A stretch of DNA of 64,000 bases from Flavobacteriales bacterium (GCA_016703105.1 JADJCS010000002.1:372001-436000); one strand, 5' to 3'; shown: positions 18,836 to 28,227, numbered from the stretch's first letter. Notes: generated by a model from the letters alone, not told the origin. Translations and numbers: made by a program.

Positions 18836-19969
18836 ATGCGCATCGGCATCGTTTGCTATCCCACCTTCGGCGGTTCCGGCGTGGTGGCCACTGAACTGGG
18901 CATCGCCCTGGCCGAGAAGGGCCATACGGTGCACTTCATCACCTACGACCGGCCCGTACGCCTGCGCGACGTGGAAGGGCGCGTGTTCTACCACGAAGTG
19001 CGCGTGAGCGACTATCCGTTGTTCGATTATCCGCCCTACGAGTTGGTGTTGAGCAGCAAATTGGTGGACGTCGCCGAGAACGAGGGGTTGGATCTGGTGC
19101 ATGTGCATTACGCTATTCCGCACGCGAGCGCGGCCTGGATGGCACAACAGATCTTGGCCTCGCGCGGACGCCGCCTGCCTTTCATCACCACCCTGCACGG
19201 CACGGACATCACACTGGTGGGTCGCGATCCCAGCTTCGAGCCGGTGATCACCTTCAGCATCGAACGCAGTGATGGCGTGACCGCTGTTTCGGAGAGCCTC
19301 CGGAAGGATACCTACAAACATTTCCCTGTGAAGCGGGACATCGATGTGATCCCCAACTTCGTGTGCATCGATCAATATCCACAACAGCCCGATCCTGTCA
19401 TTCGGAAGCGCTATGCGCCGAACGGTGAACTGCTCCTGGTGCATACGTCAAACTTCCGACCGGTAAAACGTGTGGAGGATGTGGTGAGTGTTTTCCAGAA
19501 GGTGCGGGAACATCTGCCTGTGCGGTTGCTGATGATCGGTGACGGACCGGAGCGGCAGCTTGTTGAGACCCACTGCCGGCAGCATGGCGCTTGCAGCGAT
19601 GTCCTCTTCCTGGGTAAGATCACCCGACCGGAGGATGTGTTGGGTAGTTGCGACCTCTTCCTACTTACCTCCGAGAGCGAGAGCTTCGGTCTGGCCGCGC
19701 TGGAGGCCATGGCCTGTGGTGTTCCCGTCGTGAGCACCGACACGGGTGGTACCCCGGAGGTGAACACACACGGTGTGAGCGGTCTGTTGAGCCCGGTAGG
19801 GGACGTGGATCGCATGGCGGCGAACGCCATCACCATTCTCCAGGATGCGCAGAGCCGTGCTCGCTTCCGCCAAGGTGCCCTGGCCCGGGCCGCGGAATTC
19901 GATGTGGCCAAGGTGCTGCCGCGCTATGAGGCCTTGTATGCAGACGTGATGAAGAACAGCAAGGGTTGA
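18836..19969 (+). CDS. bshA: N-acetyl-alpha-D-glucosaminyl L-malate synthase BshA
   Basis: 377 aa GT4 glycosyltransferase. Starts MRIGIVCYPTFGGSGVVATE, the exact style of BshA N-termini; the UDP-sugar binding EX7E region reads ESESFGLAALEAMACG near 280. Makes GlcNAc-malate, the first intermediate of bacillithiol. BshB/BshC are not in the window. It is divergent from hutI, and its stop overlaps the next gene's ATG (TGATG), implying cotranslation. Confidence 0.92.
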   Translation: MRIGIVCYPTFGGSGVVATELGIALAEKGHTVHFITYDRPVRLRDVEGRVFYHEVRVSDYPLFDYPPYELVLSSKLVDVAENEGLDLVHVHYAIPHASAAWMAQQILASRGRRLPFITTLHGTDITLVGRDPSFEPVITFSIERSDGVTAVSESLRKDTYKHFPVKRDIDVIPNFVCIDQYPQQPDPVIRKRYAPNGELLLVHTSNFRPVKRVEDVVSVFQKVREHLPVRLLMIGDGPERQLVETHCRQHGACSDVLFLGKITRPEDVLGSCDLFLLTSESESFGLAALEAMACGVPVVSTDTGGTPEVNTHGVSGLLSPVGDVDRMAANAITILQDAQSRARFRQGALARAAEFDVAKVLPRYEALYADVMKNSKG

Positions 19970-20536
19970 TGGACTACCTGAGCGCGCGGGTGAGCGTGCA
20001 GCGCGACGGTGCGCACACTTCGATCGTGATCAGCCCGCGACTTTCGGCGGTCAAACAGACTTTGCTCGTTAGTTGGACAACGGCATGGACGCTCTGCGGC
20101 GCGTACATCCTCTTTGAGTTGCTTCGGATGCCGAGCGGCGATCAACGCACGTTCACACTGACGTTCATCGCCTTTTGGACCTACTTCGAGATACGCCTGC
20201 TGCGCGTGCTCGCCTGGCGCCTGAAGGGCTTCGAACTGATCCGTGTGAAGGAGGGGGGTGATCACGATCAAGAACAGCGTGCTGGGCTATGGCCGCGCGC
20301 ACGAGTTCTTTATCGAGAACGTCCAGAGCCTCGGTCCGCTCACCATCGACCCCTCGTCCTGGACCTGGCAGCTGAACGATTCGTTCTGGGTGATGGGCGG
20401 TGAACGTTTGGGCTTCGAGCACTTGGGGAAACGGGTGGTCTTCGGCAAGGGCTTATCCGATACAGAGATGACCGATCTGTTGCGCACACTGAAGGAAGCG
20501 CTGAAGCGGCCCCATCGGGACCTGAGGGATCAGTAG
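19969..20536 (+). pseudogene. small membrane protein gene split by a frameshift in a G6 run
   Basis: Starts at the ATG at 19969 and encodes MDYLSARVSVQ, then two hydrophobic segments (TTAWTLCGAYILF, TLTFIAFWTYF). The frame is lost at the G6 run 20253-20258: removing one G gives ...VKEGVITIKNSV and runs on to the stop at 20536 (FGKGLSDTEMTDL). Without the shift it ends in an unrelated Arg-rich tail. The frameshift may be a sequencing error or decay. Product unrecognised. The stop overlaps the convergent CoA-transferase by a few bp. Confidence 0.65.
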
Positions 20537-21606
20537 GGTTCGATCGAAAACACGTTGCCGCGTAACCGCGCGGTCGAACGACCATCGATGCTGCTCTCCA
20601 GCCGCATCGCGTGGGCGATGGGGGAGTTCAACGCTTCGCGTACCGTGTTCACTTGGCCGGCCGGCACACCGGCACGAGCAAGTGCTTCCAGAAGTTCGGG
20701 GCGCGATCGTTCTCGAACGGCCGCACCGAGCGGATCGGCCAGTATGGTCCTGTTCCGCACGCGCTCCGCGTTACGTGCGAACCTTGGATCGAAGACGAGG
20801 TCGGCCGTGCCGAGCGTGGCGCAGAGAGCGCTGAACTGCGCATCACTGCCCACCGCCAGAATGATCATGCCGCCGTCAGCACAGCGGAACGTTTCGCCAT
20901 AGGGGGCGATGTTGGGGTGTAAGGTGCCCAGCGGGCGCGGATCGTGATCGGCCATCAGCAAGTTGCTCGCCTGGTTGATCAGGCCAGCGAGCGCGGCTTC
21001 TTCCAAGCACACCTGCACGAACGAGCCGCGACCGGTGCGTTCCCGTTGCCAAAGCGCGAGCAGGATCCCCTCCTTCAACTGATGCGCCGCCAGCACGTCG
21101 ATCAATGCGATGGGGAGCTTGGCCAGCTGGTCGGGTCCGTTCCCGGTCATGCAGATGTAACCGGTCTCGGCTTGGAGCACCACATCGAAGGCGGGGCGGG
21201 TGGGTTGTTGGGCGAAGCCTTTGATGTGCCCGTGGACCAGGGTCGGGTTGAGCGCCCGAACGCGTGCGCGATCCAGTCCCAATTTCATCGCATCGTCCTC
21301 GAGATGGTTCGAGATCAGCACATCTGCTTCGCGCAATAACGCATCCAGTTCGATGCGGCCTTCCGGGCTGGCTAGGTCCACCAAGAGGTGCTCCTTGCCC
21401 CAGTTCACACTGCTGAAATAGGCACTGACAGGGCTCTTCGGGTCTTCCTCCGGTAGCTTCCATTTGCGCGTCACATCGCCTCCGGTGCGCTTGTTCTCCA
21501 GCTTCATCACCCGCGCGCCCAATTCGGCGAAGCACATTCCCACGCTTGGGCCGGCCAACACGGAAGCGGTTTCGACAACGAGAAGTTCAGCCGCAGGGGT
21601 GCCCAT
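20530..21606 (-). CDS. CaiB/BaiF-family CoA transferase
   Basis: 358 aa, class III CoA transferase. N-terminal VVETASVLAGPSVGMCFAELGARVMK is typical; the catalytic Asp is in PIALIDVLAAHQL near 170, and GRGSFVQVCLEEAALA near 197. Transfers CoA between carboxylates, for example carnitine, bile-acid or 2-methylacyl substrates; substrate unknown. tRNA-Leu lies just upstream on the same strand with a hairpin terminator between. Confidence 0.88.
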   Translation of the reverse strand: MGTPAAELLVVETASVLAGPSVGMCFAELGARVMKLENKRTGGDVTRKWKLPEEDPKSPVSAYFSSVNWGKEHLLVDLASPEGRIELDALLREADVLISNHLEDDAMKLGLDRARVRALNPTLVHGHIKGFAQQPTRPAFDVVLQAETGYICMTGNGPDQLAKLPIALIDVLAAHQLKEGILLALWQRERTGRGSFVQVCLEEAALAGLINQASNLLMADHDPRPLGTLHPNIAPYGETFRCADGGMIILAVGSDAQFSALCATLGTADLVFDPRFARNAERVRNRTILADPLGAAVRERSRPELLEALARAGVPAGQVNTVREALNSPIAHAMRLESSIDGRSTARLRGNVFSIEPY

Positions 21607-21613
21607 TCATGTG

Positions 21614-21645
21614 AAGACCCATCGCGCGGAATGCGGATGGGTCTT
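21614..21645. terminator. hairpin between tRNA-Leu and CoA-transferase gene
   Basis: AAGACCCATC (21614-21623) pairs with GATGGGTCTT (21636-21645), a 10-bp stem. It lies directly after tRNA-Leu on the minus strand, before the CoA-transferase start. T-rich tail is weak. Confidence 0.5.
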
Positions 21646-21650
21646 TCGCT

Positions 21651-21737
21651 TGGTGCCCAGGACTGGACTCGAACCAGCACAGCCTTTCGGCCACTACCCC
21701 CTCAAAGTAGCGTGTCTACCAATTTCACCACCTGGGC
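21651..21737 (-). tRNA. tRNA-Leu (anticodon GAG)
   Basis: 87 nt including an encoded 3' CCA. Acceptor stem GCCCAGG pairs with CCTGGGC; anticodon stem CTACT/GGTAG holds loop TTGAGGG, so the anticodon is GAG (CUC/CUU codons). A long variable arm and the GGTTCGAGTCC T-arm fit a type II leucine tRNA. Confidence 0.93.
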
Positions 21738-21810
21738 ATTGGATACTCCGCACAAGGGAGCCTTGGACGGGCGGCAAATATAGTAGGATGCGGATCATCC
21801 GGTGACCATT

Positions 21811-21839
21811 AGAAAAGGGGGCCACTGGCCCCCTTTTCT
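21811..21839. terminator. strong hairpin terminator
   Basis: Perfect 13-bp inverted repeat AGAAAAGGGGGCC / GGCCCCCTTTTCT with a 3-nt loop, rich in T on both flanks, so it can work in either direction. It lies between the small secreted gene (stop at 21857) and tRNA-Leu. Confidence 0.8.
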
Positions 21840-21856
21840 ATCGCGTAAATGATCGG

Positions 21857-22234
21857 TCAATGCCTCAATGAGGCTCTCACTTTGACGACTTTCTTCGTCC
21901 ACAGGGGTTCCATGAACTCATCGTAGACCTGCAGCACATAGGTCCCATCGTTCAGCGTACTCGTATTGATCGTCATTATTTGAGCATAGGGTACGGTCTC
22001 GCTCTGGGCGATCACACCGTTGGAGCGCACCAAGTAGATCCGACAAAGCGCGGTTCCGGGATTCGGAACTTCGACGGACAGTTGGGTGGTGAAAGGATTG
22101 GGATAAGCATGCGGTGTGCTATTGCTCGTGATGGTGCCGATCGGGAAGATCTGGGCGGACATGAGCGCTGGGGAGCCCAGCACAAGGGTCATCAACACCG
22201 CCTTGGCGATGGTTTGAAAGTTGAGCTGTTTCAT
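21857..22234 (-). CDS. small secreted T9SS-like protein
   Basis: 125 aa from the ATG ending at 22234. Signal peptide MKQLNFQTIAKAVLMTLVLG ends at Ala-Gln; after it HAYPNPFTTQLSVEVP and a final segment (TLNDGTYVLQVYDEFMEP) follow the T9SS type A pattern, but the usual last motif is replaced by WTKKVVKVRASLRH. It is essentially a free C-terminal-domain-like protein. Function unknown. Confidence 0.62.
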   Translation of the reverse strand: MKQLNFQTIAKAVLMTLVLGSPALMSAQIFPIGTITSNSTPHAYPNPFTTQLSVEVPNPGTALCRIYLVRSNGVIAQSETVPYAQIMTINTSTLNDGTYVLQVYDEFMEPLWTKKVVKVRASLRH

Positions 22235-22490
22235 GCGTTGGGTGTGGAACGGATTGTATGCCCCACGGCGAAAGGTACTGCATCCGATCAACAATTCAGC
22301 AAGATCTGTAGGGACTCTTCTCAACACCCCACGGAGGGACTTGGTGGTTTTAGGGCTGTGCGCTCCGTTATGCTCCCTGTGAACGCGAAAAAATCGCGGA
22401 TCTATTGTGACATTGGCGGGGGGGGCATCGCCCAACAGCGCTCGATCGAACTGTGCGGGGAGGCGTATCGCCCCGGCTGTTGAAAAAGGG

Positions 22491-22517
22491 AAAAGCCAGC
22501 GCATTCGCACTGGCTTT
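22491..22517. terminator. hairpin terminator of tRNA-Lys
   Basis: AAAGCCAG (22492-22499) pairs with CTGGCTTT (22510-22517); on the minus strand it is followed by a T-rich run (TTTTCCCTTTTT), a good intrinsic terminator just past the tRNA-Lys 3' end. Confidence 0.7.
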
Positions 22518-22519
22518 CG

Positions 22520-22592
22520 TGACTCCGCTGGGGCTCGAACCCAGGACCCCGACATTAAAAGTGTCGTGCTCTACCAACTGAGCTACAGAGTC
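22520..22592 (-). tRNA. tRNA-Lys (anticodon TTT)
   Basis: 73 nt. Acceptor GACTCTG/CGGAGTC, D-arm TAGCTCAGTTGGTAGAGC, anticodon stem CGACA/TGTCG with loop CTTTTAA (anticodon TTT), T-arm CTGGGTTCGAGCCCCAG. No CCA is encoded after the discriminator, so it must be added. Confidence 0.94.
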
Positions 22593-22666
22593 TTCCACCA
22601 GGAAGGTGACCCGGTTAAGAGGCTGCAAATGTAACGTCCGTGCCGATCCGTGCAAGATGACCGAAC

Positions 22667-23830
22667 CTACTTCTCGATGATGGGGCGCCGTTCGAAAGGC
22701 AGCGAGCGATCGAAGAGGTAGCGGTACGTGGCCATGGTGCGGTAGTTCACAGCGTCCAGGCTGACGCACACCTTGATCATGCGCGGGTTGAAGTCCCCGA
22801 TCCAGGTAAGGATGGTGTCGCGGTAGAGACCTGCCTCCACGATCTTCTCGGCGAACACGATCATCGCTCCCTCCAGCCCCTTGCCTTGGTAGGGTTTGGC
22901 CACGCCGAACACGATACCCGTCATCGTTTTCACCGTGCCCCGCCATTTGTGCCACAGGAACTTCAGCTTGCCGATCCAGTTCAGGTCGCCGTTCACATGG
23001 CGGAAGATCTCGTTCAGCTCCGGCACGCTGATGTAAAAGGCCACGGGTACCTTCTTGTGTTCCACGAAGATCAGAATGCGCGGGTCCATCACCGGTTCCA
23101 TCGCCTTGATGATCTTGAGCGCTGCGGCCCGTTCCATAGGCTTAAAGTTCTCATGGTCCACCCAGCCCGCGTTATACACGGTCATGAAATCGTCCGCGAG
23201 CTGCTCCACGCTCCGGCCTCGCGCGTCGCGGATCAGATAGTCAGGATCGTTCTTCATCTGGTTGAACTTCCGGTGGAAGATGGGCTGGGCCTTCACTTCC
23301 ATGCTGCGCTTGAAGAACAGCTGCTTGTAGTACAACCGGAACCCATAGGTCTCCAGCAATGCCGGGTAGTAGGGTGGGTTGTAGTTGACGCCGTAGATGG
23401 GCGGATCGGTGAAGTTCTCGATCAAAGCTCCCCAATACATGTTCTTCTCCCCGAAATTGATGGGGCCGTCCATGGCCTGCATGCCTTCCTGCTTCAAGCG
23501 ATCGCGGGCGGCGTCCAGCAGCATGTTCGCCACGGCCTGGTCGTTCACACATTCGAAAAAACCCATGCCGCCCGTGGGTTGTGCCTCCGTATGTGCGGTC
23601 TTGGGGTTGATGAACGCCGCGACGCGCCCGACCGGTGTGCCGTTCGCATCGTACACCACCCAGCGCCACGCCTGGCCACCCTGAAAGAGCTTGTTCCGGG
23701 CCGGGTCGAAGACTTTCTCGACGTCCTGCTTGAGGTGGGGGATCCAATTGGGATCCTGGCGATCGATGCTCCCCGGCAGGCGCATCCAGTCGCGTAGGCT
23801 GCTGGCGTCATTTACCAGGACGAGCTTCAT
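22667..23830 (-). CDS. GNAT-like conserved hypothetical protein
   Basis: 387 aa from the ATG ending at 23830 (MKLVLVNDASSLRDWMRLPG). Conserved stretches include GTPVGRVAAFINP, NFGEKNMYWGALIENF and PYYPALLETYGF. It looks like a DUF family related to acyltransferases (long GNAT-like fold) common in Bacteroidota, but no exact function is known to me. It is divergent from aroK with a short spacer. Confidence 0.7.
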   Translation of the reverse strand: MKLVLVNDASSLRDWMRLPGSIDRQDPNWIPHLKQDVEKVFDPARNKLFQGGQAWRWVVYDANGTPVGRVAAFINPKTAHTEAQPTGGMGFFECVNDQAVANMLLDAARDRLKQEGMQAMDGPINFGEKNMYWGALIENFTDPPIYGVNYNPPYYPALLETYGFRLYYKQLFFKRSMEVKAQPIFHRKFNQMKNDPDYLIRDARGRSVEQLADDFMTVYNAGWVDHENFKPMERAAALKIIKAMEPVMDPRILIFVEHKKVPVAFYISVPELNEIFRHVNGDLNWIGKLKFLWHKWRGTVKTMTGIVFGVAKPYQGKGLEGAMIVFAEKIVEAGLYRDTILTWIGDFNPRMIKVCVSLDAVNYRTMATYRYLFDRSLPFERRPIIEK

Positions 23831-23905
23831 CCGATCACGGTTGGTCGGCCGCGAAGGTGCGCATTGTCGGGCCATCCGGTCGATCGGGATGCGCACCTTC
23901 GCACC

Positions 23906-24427
23906 ATGCTGATCTCGCTCACCGGGTACATGTGCAGCGGAAAATCGCGTGTGGGTCGCGCTTTGGCCCAGCGGCTGGAAGTGCCGTTCCATGATCTGGA
24001 TCGCTTGCTCGAAGAACGCATAGGCGGACCGATCACGCCTTTTTTCCTTCGTGAGGGGGAGGCCGCCTTTCGTGCGCTTGAAGCAGAGGTGCTGTTGCGC
24101 ACCGTGGCGCATGCGAAAGGGATCTTGGCCACAGGAGGTGGAACACTTGTCGATCCCATACTGATGTCCCGGGCGCGAGTGGCCGGTCCTGTCGTATTGC
24201 TCGAGGTGCCTTTTGAAGTGCTTGTTCAACGGATCCTTAAGGCGGGTCGGGATCGGCCGTTGTACTTCGGTGCCGACGAGGCGACCGTTCGATCACGGAC
24301 GGAAGCGCTCCTCCAGGAACGAATGGCCGGGTATGATCGCGCAACCCATCGCGTGGATGGCGATGGTGATCCGGACGAAGTGGTGGATCGGATCCTGTCG
24401 GCCTTAGGACCGCTTCAGGAGATGTGA
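23906..24427 (+). CDS. aroK: shikimate kinase
   Basis: 173 aa NMP-kinase-like. P-loop GYMCSGKSRVG at 7-17, shikimate-binding DLDRLLEER near 35, GGPITPFFLREGE, and GGGTLVDP near 75. Phosphorylates shikimate to shikimate 3-phosphate in aromatic amino-acid synthesis. Its last 13 bp overlap the convergent phosphoribosyltransferase. Confidence 0.92.
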   Translation: MLISLTGYMCSGKSRVGRALAQRLEVPFHDLDRLLEERIGGPITPFFLREGEAAFRALEAEVLLRTVAHAKGILATGGGTLVDPILMSRARVAGPVVLLEVPFEVLVQRILKAGRDRPLYFGADEATVRSRTEALLQERMAGYDRATHRVDGDGDPDEVVDRILSALGPLQEM

Positions 24428-24918
24428 ACGCTGTCGCGCTTGCCGAGTTCCACGGTGATGTGCTCCTGGAGCGTGGTGCTCAGCGTGAGGCCTACAATGT
24501 CCGCGCGGATGGGAAAGGTGCGGTGCCTTCGATCCACGAGCACTACGGTATTGAACCGCTTCAGTGGCACTTGGACCAAGTGCGCAGCGGCATACATCAG
24601 TGTGCGGCCGCTCATGAGCACGTCGTCCACCAGCACGACCACCTGTCCGGTCAGTTCCTTCAATTGACACGAAAGCTGCACGGCGCGAGAGAGCGGGGCG
24701 TCTTTGTCGATGTTGAGTTCCACCAGTTCCACCTGCAAGGTCGTGATGGCGCCCAGCAATTGCTTGAGCCGTTTGGCCAGTTCCATACCCCGTCCCGCGA
24801 TACCCACCATCACTAAGCCCTTTTCGCGATGGTGTTCCTCATGCAACTGGTGCGCGATGCGTTCCAGCTTGCGCTTCACTTGATCATGGTCCAGGACGGT
24901 GGTGCGGGTCGGGCTCAT
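24415..24918 (-). CDS. PyrR-like phosphoribosyltransferase
   Basis: 167 aa type I phosphoribosyltransferase. PRPP loop VVLVDDVLMSGRTLMYAA near 95, and GIAGRGMELAKRL near 40. It resembles PyrR/uracil-type transferases and is a second such gene besides pyrR at 6340; its acceptor base is unknown. No TAnnTTTG match, but a near-match (TACCTTTC) sits near 24930. Confidence 0.8.
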   Translation of the reverse strand: MSPTRTTVLDHDQVKRKLERIAHQLHEEHHREKGLVMVGIAGRGMELAKRLKQLLGAITTLQVELVELNIDKDAPLSRAVQLSCQLKELTGQVVVLVDDVLMSGRTLMYAAAHLVQVPLKRFNTVVLVDRRHRTFPIRADIVGLTLSTTLQEHITVELGKRDSVHIS

Positions 24919-24983
24919 GGCGCGGCGGAAAGGTAGGGATCACCTGCCCCGCGTTGTTTTGCGGGCAACGCTCCGGCGCCTGA

Positions 24984-25382
24984 TCAACGCACTTTCGCTG
25001 CCGCCTTCTGCTTGCCGTGCATCAGGCTGTCCAGATAGCGGCTGCCGGTGTATTTCACGATCCGGTCGAAAAGCTCCACCGTGGGTGGTTCCAGACGGCG
25101 AAAGCGGATGCATGAACGACCGCGGTCGTAGGCCCGCAGATCATTGTGGAACGCGTTGAGCAGATCATGGTGCATCACGTAGAGCGCCATGAAGTTCTTC
25201 TGGCTCGCAACCGCACAGAACGCATTGCCGTCCAAGTGATAGGTGGGCATGCCGAAGCTCAGGTCCTCCGTCACCTTGGGCCACGCCGTTCGGATCACAT
25301 TGCGGATCTCCAGTAGCGCCTCACGCCGGTCCTTGGGAAGCGAAGCGAAGTATGCTTCGGGATCGGCCGCAGAGATCTTCAT
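24984..25382 (-). CDS. DUF1801-family protein
   Basis: 132 aa. Conserved LSFGMPTYHLDGNAFCAVAS and FMALYVMHHDLL are the DUF1801/YdhG-like (iron-chaperone-like) pattern. Function not established. Ends in a Lys-rich tail. Sits between two housekeeping-type genes. Confidence 0.78.
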   Translation of the reverse strand: MKISAADPEAYFASLPKDRREALLEIRNVIRTAWPKVTEDLSFGMPTYHLDGNAFCAVASQKNFMALYVMHHDLLNAFHNDLRAYDRGRSCIRFRRLEPPTVELFDRIVKYTGSRYLDSLMHGKQKAAAKVR

Positions 25383-25442
25383 GGTGCGTGGAAGGGGCGT
25401 GAAGTTCGCATTTCGCAGCGATCGACAATGCCGGGTCGCATC

Positions 25443-26033
25443 TTATTCGGCTGGAGCACGCAGAGCCCGCACCCAGAGCTCACGTCCGGCGCGCGGGGCG
25501 ATCGAATTGTAGCACGGGTCGAGTTGGACGTCCGGGAAACACTTCCTGAACAGAGGTAGATAGGCCTCCCGGTCACCACCGAAAGGAGGACGGTCCTCGT
25601 TCAGCGGATCGTTGAAGAGCAGACCGACCAGACGACCACCCGGACGGAGCAACGCATGCATGTGCGCGACATAGCGTTCGCGGAGCGCAGGATCCAATGC
25701 GCAGAAGAAGGTCTGCTCAATGATGCGATCGTACAGGCCTTCGTGCGCGAAGAAGTCGCCTACATGCAAGTGCTCTTTCGGGAACTCCGGACATCGGGCG
25801 AGCAGGTCGATGAAAGGCGCATCGGTGAGGTCGATCACATGCACATCCGTGAAGCCCGCGCGGTGAAGGTACTCCGCTTCGTACGAGCGACCACCGCCCG
25901 GGATCAGGATCGCCAACCCCTTGTCCGCTAGTTCATCGAAGTACTCTTTCAGCGGTGTGGTCACAGCGCCCACATCCCAACCGGTCTCCTGGCCGGTATA
26001 GCGGGTCTCCCAATACGTGCGGTCCAGTTCCAT
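25443..26033 (-). CDS. thiopurine-methyltransferase-family SAM methyltransferase
   Basis: 196 aa. Opens MELDRTYWETRYTGQETGWDVG, the TPMT/SAM-methyltransferase style; SAM loop LIPGGGRSYEAEYL near 41 and a following acidic VIDLTDAPF. Acceptor unknown. Its start is 3 bp downstream of the SIMPL-like gene's end, so they are one operon. Confidence 0.83.
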   Translation of the reverse strand: MELDRTYWETRYTGQETGWDVGAVTTPLKEYFDELADKGLAILIPGGGRSYEAEYLHRAGFTDVHVIDLTDAPFIDLLARCPEFPKEHLHVGDFFAHEGLYDRIIEQTFFCALDPALRERYVAHMHALLRPGGRLVGLLFNDPLNEDRPPFGGDREAYLPLFRKCFPDVQLDPCYNSIAPRAGRELWVRALRAPAE

Positions 26034-26036
26034 CCT

Positions 26037-26729
26037 TCAATCCATCAGGGCGAACCGGAACATCATGCTCCGCTGACGTGTACGGACCGACGCCGCTTCG
26101 GGGGTGTCATACTGTTCCTTTCCTTCGAGCATCATGAAGAACTCCGCCAGTCCCATTTCCTTTTCCACCGGCTCGTGCGCGCTCAGCAGTTTGCCCAGCT
26201 TGCGGCCCGCCAGCGTCGCGATGGATCGAGCGCGCGATTCCGCCATACGATAGAGGCTTGCCATCAGTTGTTCTCCTGCGTCTTCTGGGGTGTCGAACTG
26301 CCAGCCCACCACGTTCCCGTTCAAACCGGGCCGGCCGCGCATCAGCTCCACCAATCGCGTTAGTTCGGCTTTATCCTTCGCGGCGATGCGCAACGTGGCC
26401 GCCTGTGGTTGATCGTACGCGGAGAGGGTGAAGTTGTCCTCCGCTCCGGATGCTCGCCGCACATTGAACCCTTTCGCCTGGATCTCCTTCTCCAATTTGC
26501 CCAACTCCTTGGTCACGCGCTCGCTTTGCTCGCGCTGGTACTTCTCCCAATCGGTGTTGTCGTCGTAGCCCGCATCCATGCCTGGATCGGACCAGGTCAA
26601 TTCGTAATCGAGTTGCTTGATGCGCAGCGGAACGGTATCCGTCACAATAAGCTCTATGTATTGGTCGGTGAGGGTCTGGGCGCTGAGCGTGGTGGCGATC
26701 AGACAAGCGGAGAGGAAGGCTGTGCGCAT
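26037..26729 (-). CDS. SIMPL/DUF541-like periplasmic protein
   Basis: 230 aa from the ATG ending at 26729, chosen because it opens a signal peptide (MRTAFLSACLIATTLSAQ). The conserved tail RARSIATLAGRKLGKLLSAHE near 190 matches SIMPL-type proteins. Role unknown; some family members respond to envelope stress. Ends 3 bp before the methyltransferase gene. Confidence 0.72.
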   Translation of the reverse strand: MRTAFLSACLIATTLSAQTLTDQYIELIVTDTVPLRIKQLDYELTWSDPGMDAGYDDNTDWEKYQREQSERVTKELGKLEKEIQAKGFNVRRASGAEDNFTLSAYDQPQAATLRIAAKDKAELTRLVELMRGRPGLNGNVVGWQFDTPEDAGEQLMASLYRMAESRARSIATLAGRKLGKLLSAHEPVEKEMGLAEFFMMLEGKEQYDTPEAASVRTRQRSMMFRFALMD

Positions 26730-26774
26730 CAAGGGTGAGGGTGGGGATGGCAAAGTAATGTGCCGACAAGAGCT

Positions 26775-28223
26775 TCAAGGCTTTGCATCCGATGGTCTGT
26801 TCCGCTCCTGCAAGCGCACCACGTTCTCCACATGATAGGTGTGGGGGAACATGTCCACCGGTTGGACGTGCGTGATGCGGTACTGGTCCTTCAAGAGCGC
26901 AAGGTCACGTGCTTGCGTAGCGGAATTGCAGCTCACATACACGATCACCGGCGGGGCGAGTTCACGGATCCGCGCCACCACGTCCTCATGCATACCCGCG
27001 CGCGGGGGATCGGTGATCAGCACATCGGGTCGCCCATGGCGTGCGATGAACTCATCGTTCAACAGGTCTTTCAGGTCGCCTGCCTCGAAGGTCACGTTGC
27101 TGATGCCGTTCAGCGCGGCATTGCGTTCGGCGTCCGCCACGGCTTCGGGCACTATCTCCGCTCCGATCACTTCGGCACAATGACGCGCCAGGAAAAGGGA
27201 GATGCTTCCGGCTCCACAGTAGAGGTCGTACACTTTCTCCTTGCCCGTGAGCCTTGCGAGCGATCGCACCAGTTCATACAGGTGCTGGGTCTGTTCCGGA
27301 TTGGTCTGGAAGAAGCTCTTCGCCCCGATGCGGAACCGCAGGTTCGGGTGTCCGTCATCCTGCAATTCCTCGATCACATGGTCCGCGCCGTGGAAGGTGT
27401 GGATATCCAGGTCCCAGATCGTGTCGTTCTTCTTCGGATTGATCGTCCACAGCAGTGATGTGATGGCGGGGAACGCATCATGCACAGCGGTTAGCAGTAG
27501 CTGCTGTGCTTCGGGATGGTCCTCCCCGAAAGCGATCAGCACCATGCACTCGCCCGTGATGGTGGTGCGCACCATCACCGTGCGCAACCAACCTCGATGG
27601 TTCCGAATATCGTAGAAACCCGGGCCGTTCGATCCAGCATGCCTGCGGATGAAATTGCGGACGCTGTCGCTGGGCTCGGGTTGTAAATGGCATTCATCCA
27701 CTTGCAGCACCTTGTCAAAACCGCCCGGCACATGGAAGCCTAGCGCGTTCCGATCGGTGATCTCGCCCATGGTCCGTAGTTCTTCGGACGTGAACCAGCG
27801 GAAGGCGCTCGCCGTGTACTCCAGTTTGTTGCGATAGTGTGTGGTCCTCTGCGCTGCGAGGATCGGCGACACCGGAGGTAGTTCAAGCCCGCCGAGGCGG
27901 ACCAGATGGTCAACCACTTCCTGCTGCTTGTAGGCCAGCTGTTTCTGGTAGGAGAGGTCCTGCCACTTGCAGCCACCGCAAAGCCCGAAGTGCTTGCAGA
28001 AGGCATCGACGCGATCGGGTGAGCGTTCCACGATCCGCACCGCGGTGGCTTCCGCCCATTTGCTTTTTTTCTTGGTGATGCGCAGATCAGCGACATCGCC
28101 CGGCACCGCTCCGCTGATGAAGATCACCAAGCCGTCCCGTTTCGCGATCGCCTTTCCGTTGGCCCCATAGCCGGTCACCGGCACGGCTTCCCAAACGGGC
28201 AGCGGTTTCTTCGAGCGAGACAT
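26775..28223 (-). CDS. rlmD: 23S rRNA (uracil-5-)-methyltransferase RlmD
   Basis: 482 aa from the ATG ending at 28223. N-terminal TRAM-like region, then Fe-S cysteines KHFGLCGGCKWQDL near 85, the SAM loop DLYCGAGSISLFLA near 343, DPPRAGM near 430 and catalytic VSCNSATQARDLALL near 455. Methylates U1939-type uracils in 23S rRNA. Only 4 bp from the FkbM gene upstream, so probably cotranscribed. Confidence 0.93.
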   Translation of the reverse strand: MSRSKKPLPVWEAVPVTGYGANGKAIAKRDGLVIFISGAVPGDVADLRITKKKSKWAEATAVRIVERSPDRVDAFCKHFGLCGGCKWQDLSYQKQLAYKQQEVVDHLVRLGGLELPPVSPILAAQRTTHYRNKLEYTASAFRWFTSEELRTMGEITDRNALGFHVPGGFDKVLQVDECHLQPEPSDSVRNFIRRHAGSNGPGFYDIRNHRGWLRTVMVRTTITGECMVLIAFGEDHPEAQQLLLTAVHDAFPAITSLLWTINPKKNDTIWDLDIHTFHGADHVIEELQDDGHPNLRFRIGAKSFFQTNPEQTQHLYELVRSLARLTGKEKVYDLYCGAGSISLFLARHCAEVIGAEIVPEAVADAERNAALNGISNVTFEAGDLKDLLNDEFIARHGRPDVLITDPPRAGMHEDVVARIRELAPPVIVYVSCNSATQARDLALLKDQYRITHVQPVDMFPHTYHVENVVRLQERNRPSDAKP

Positions 28224-28227
28224 CGAC

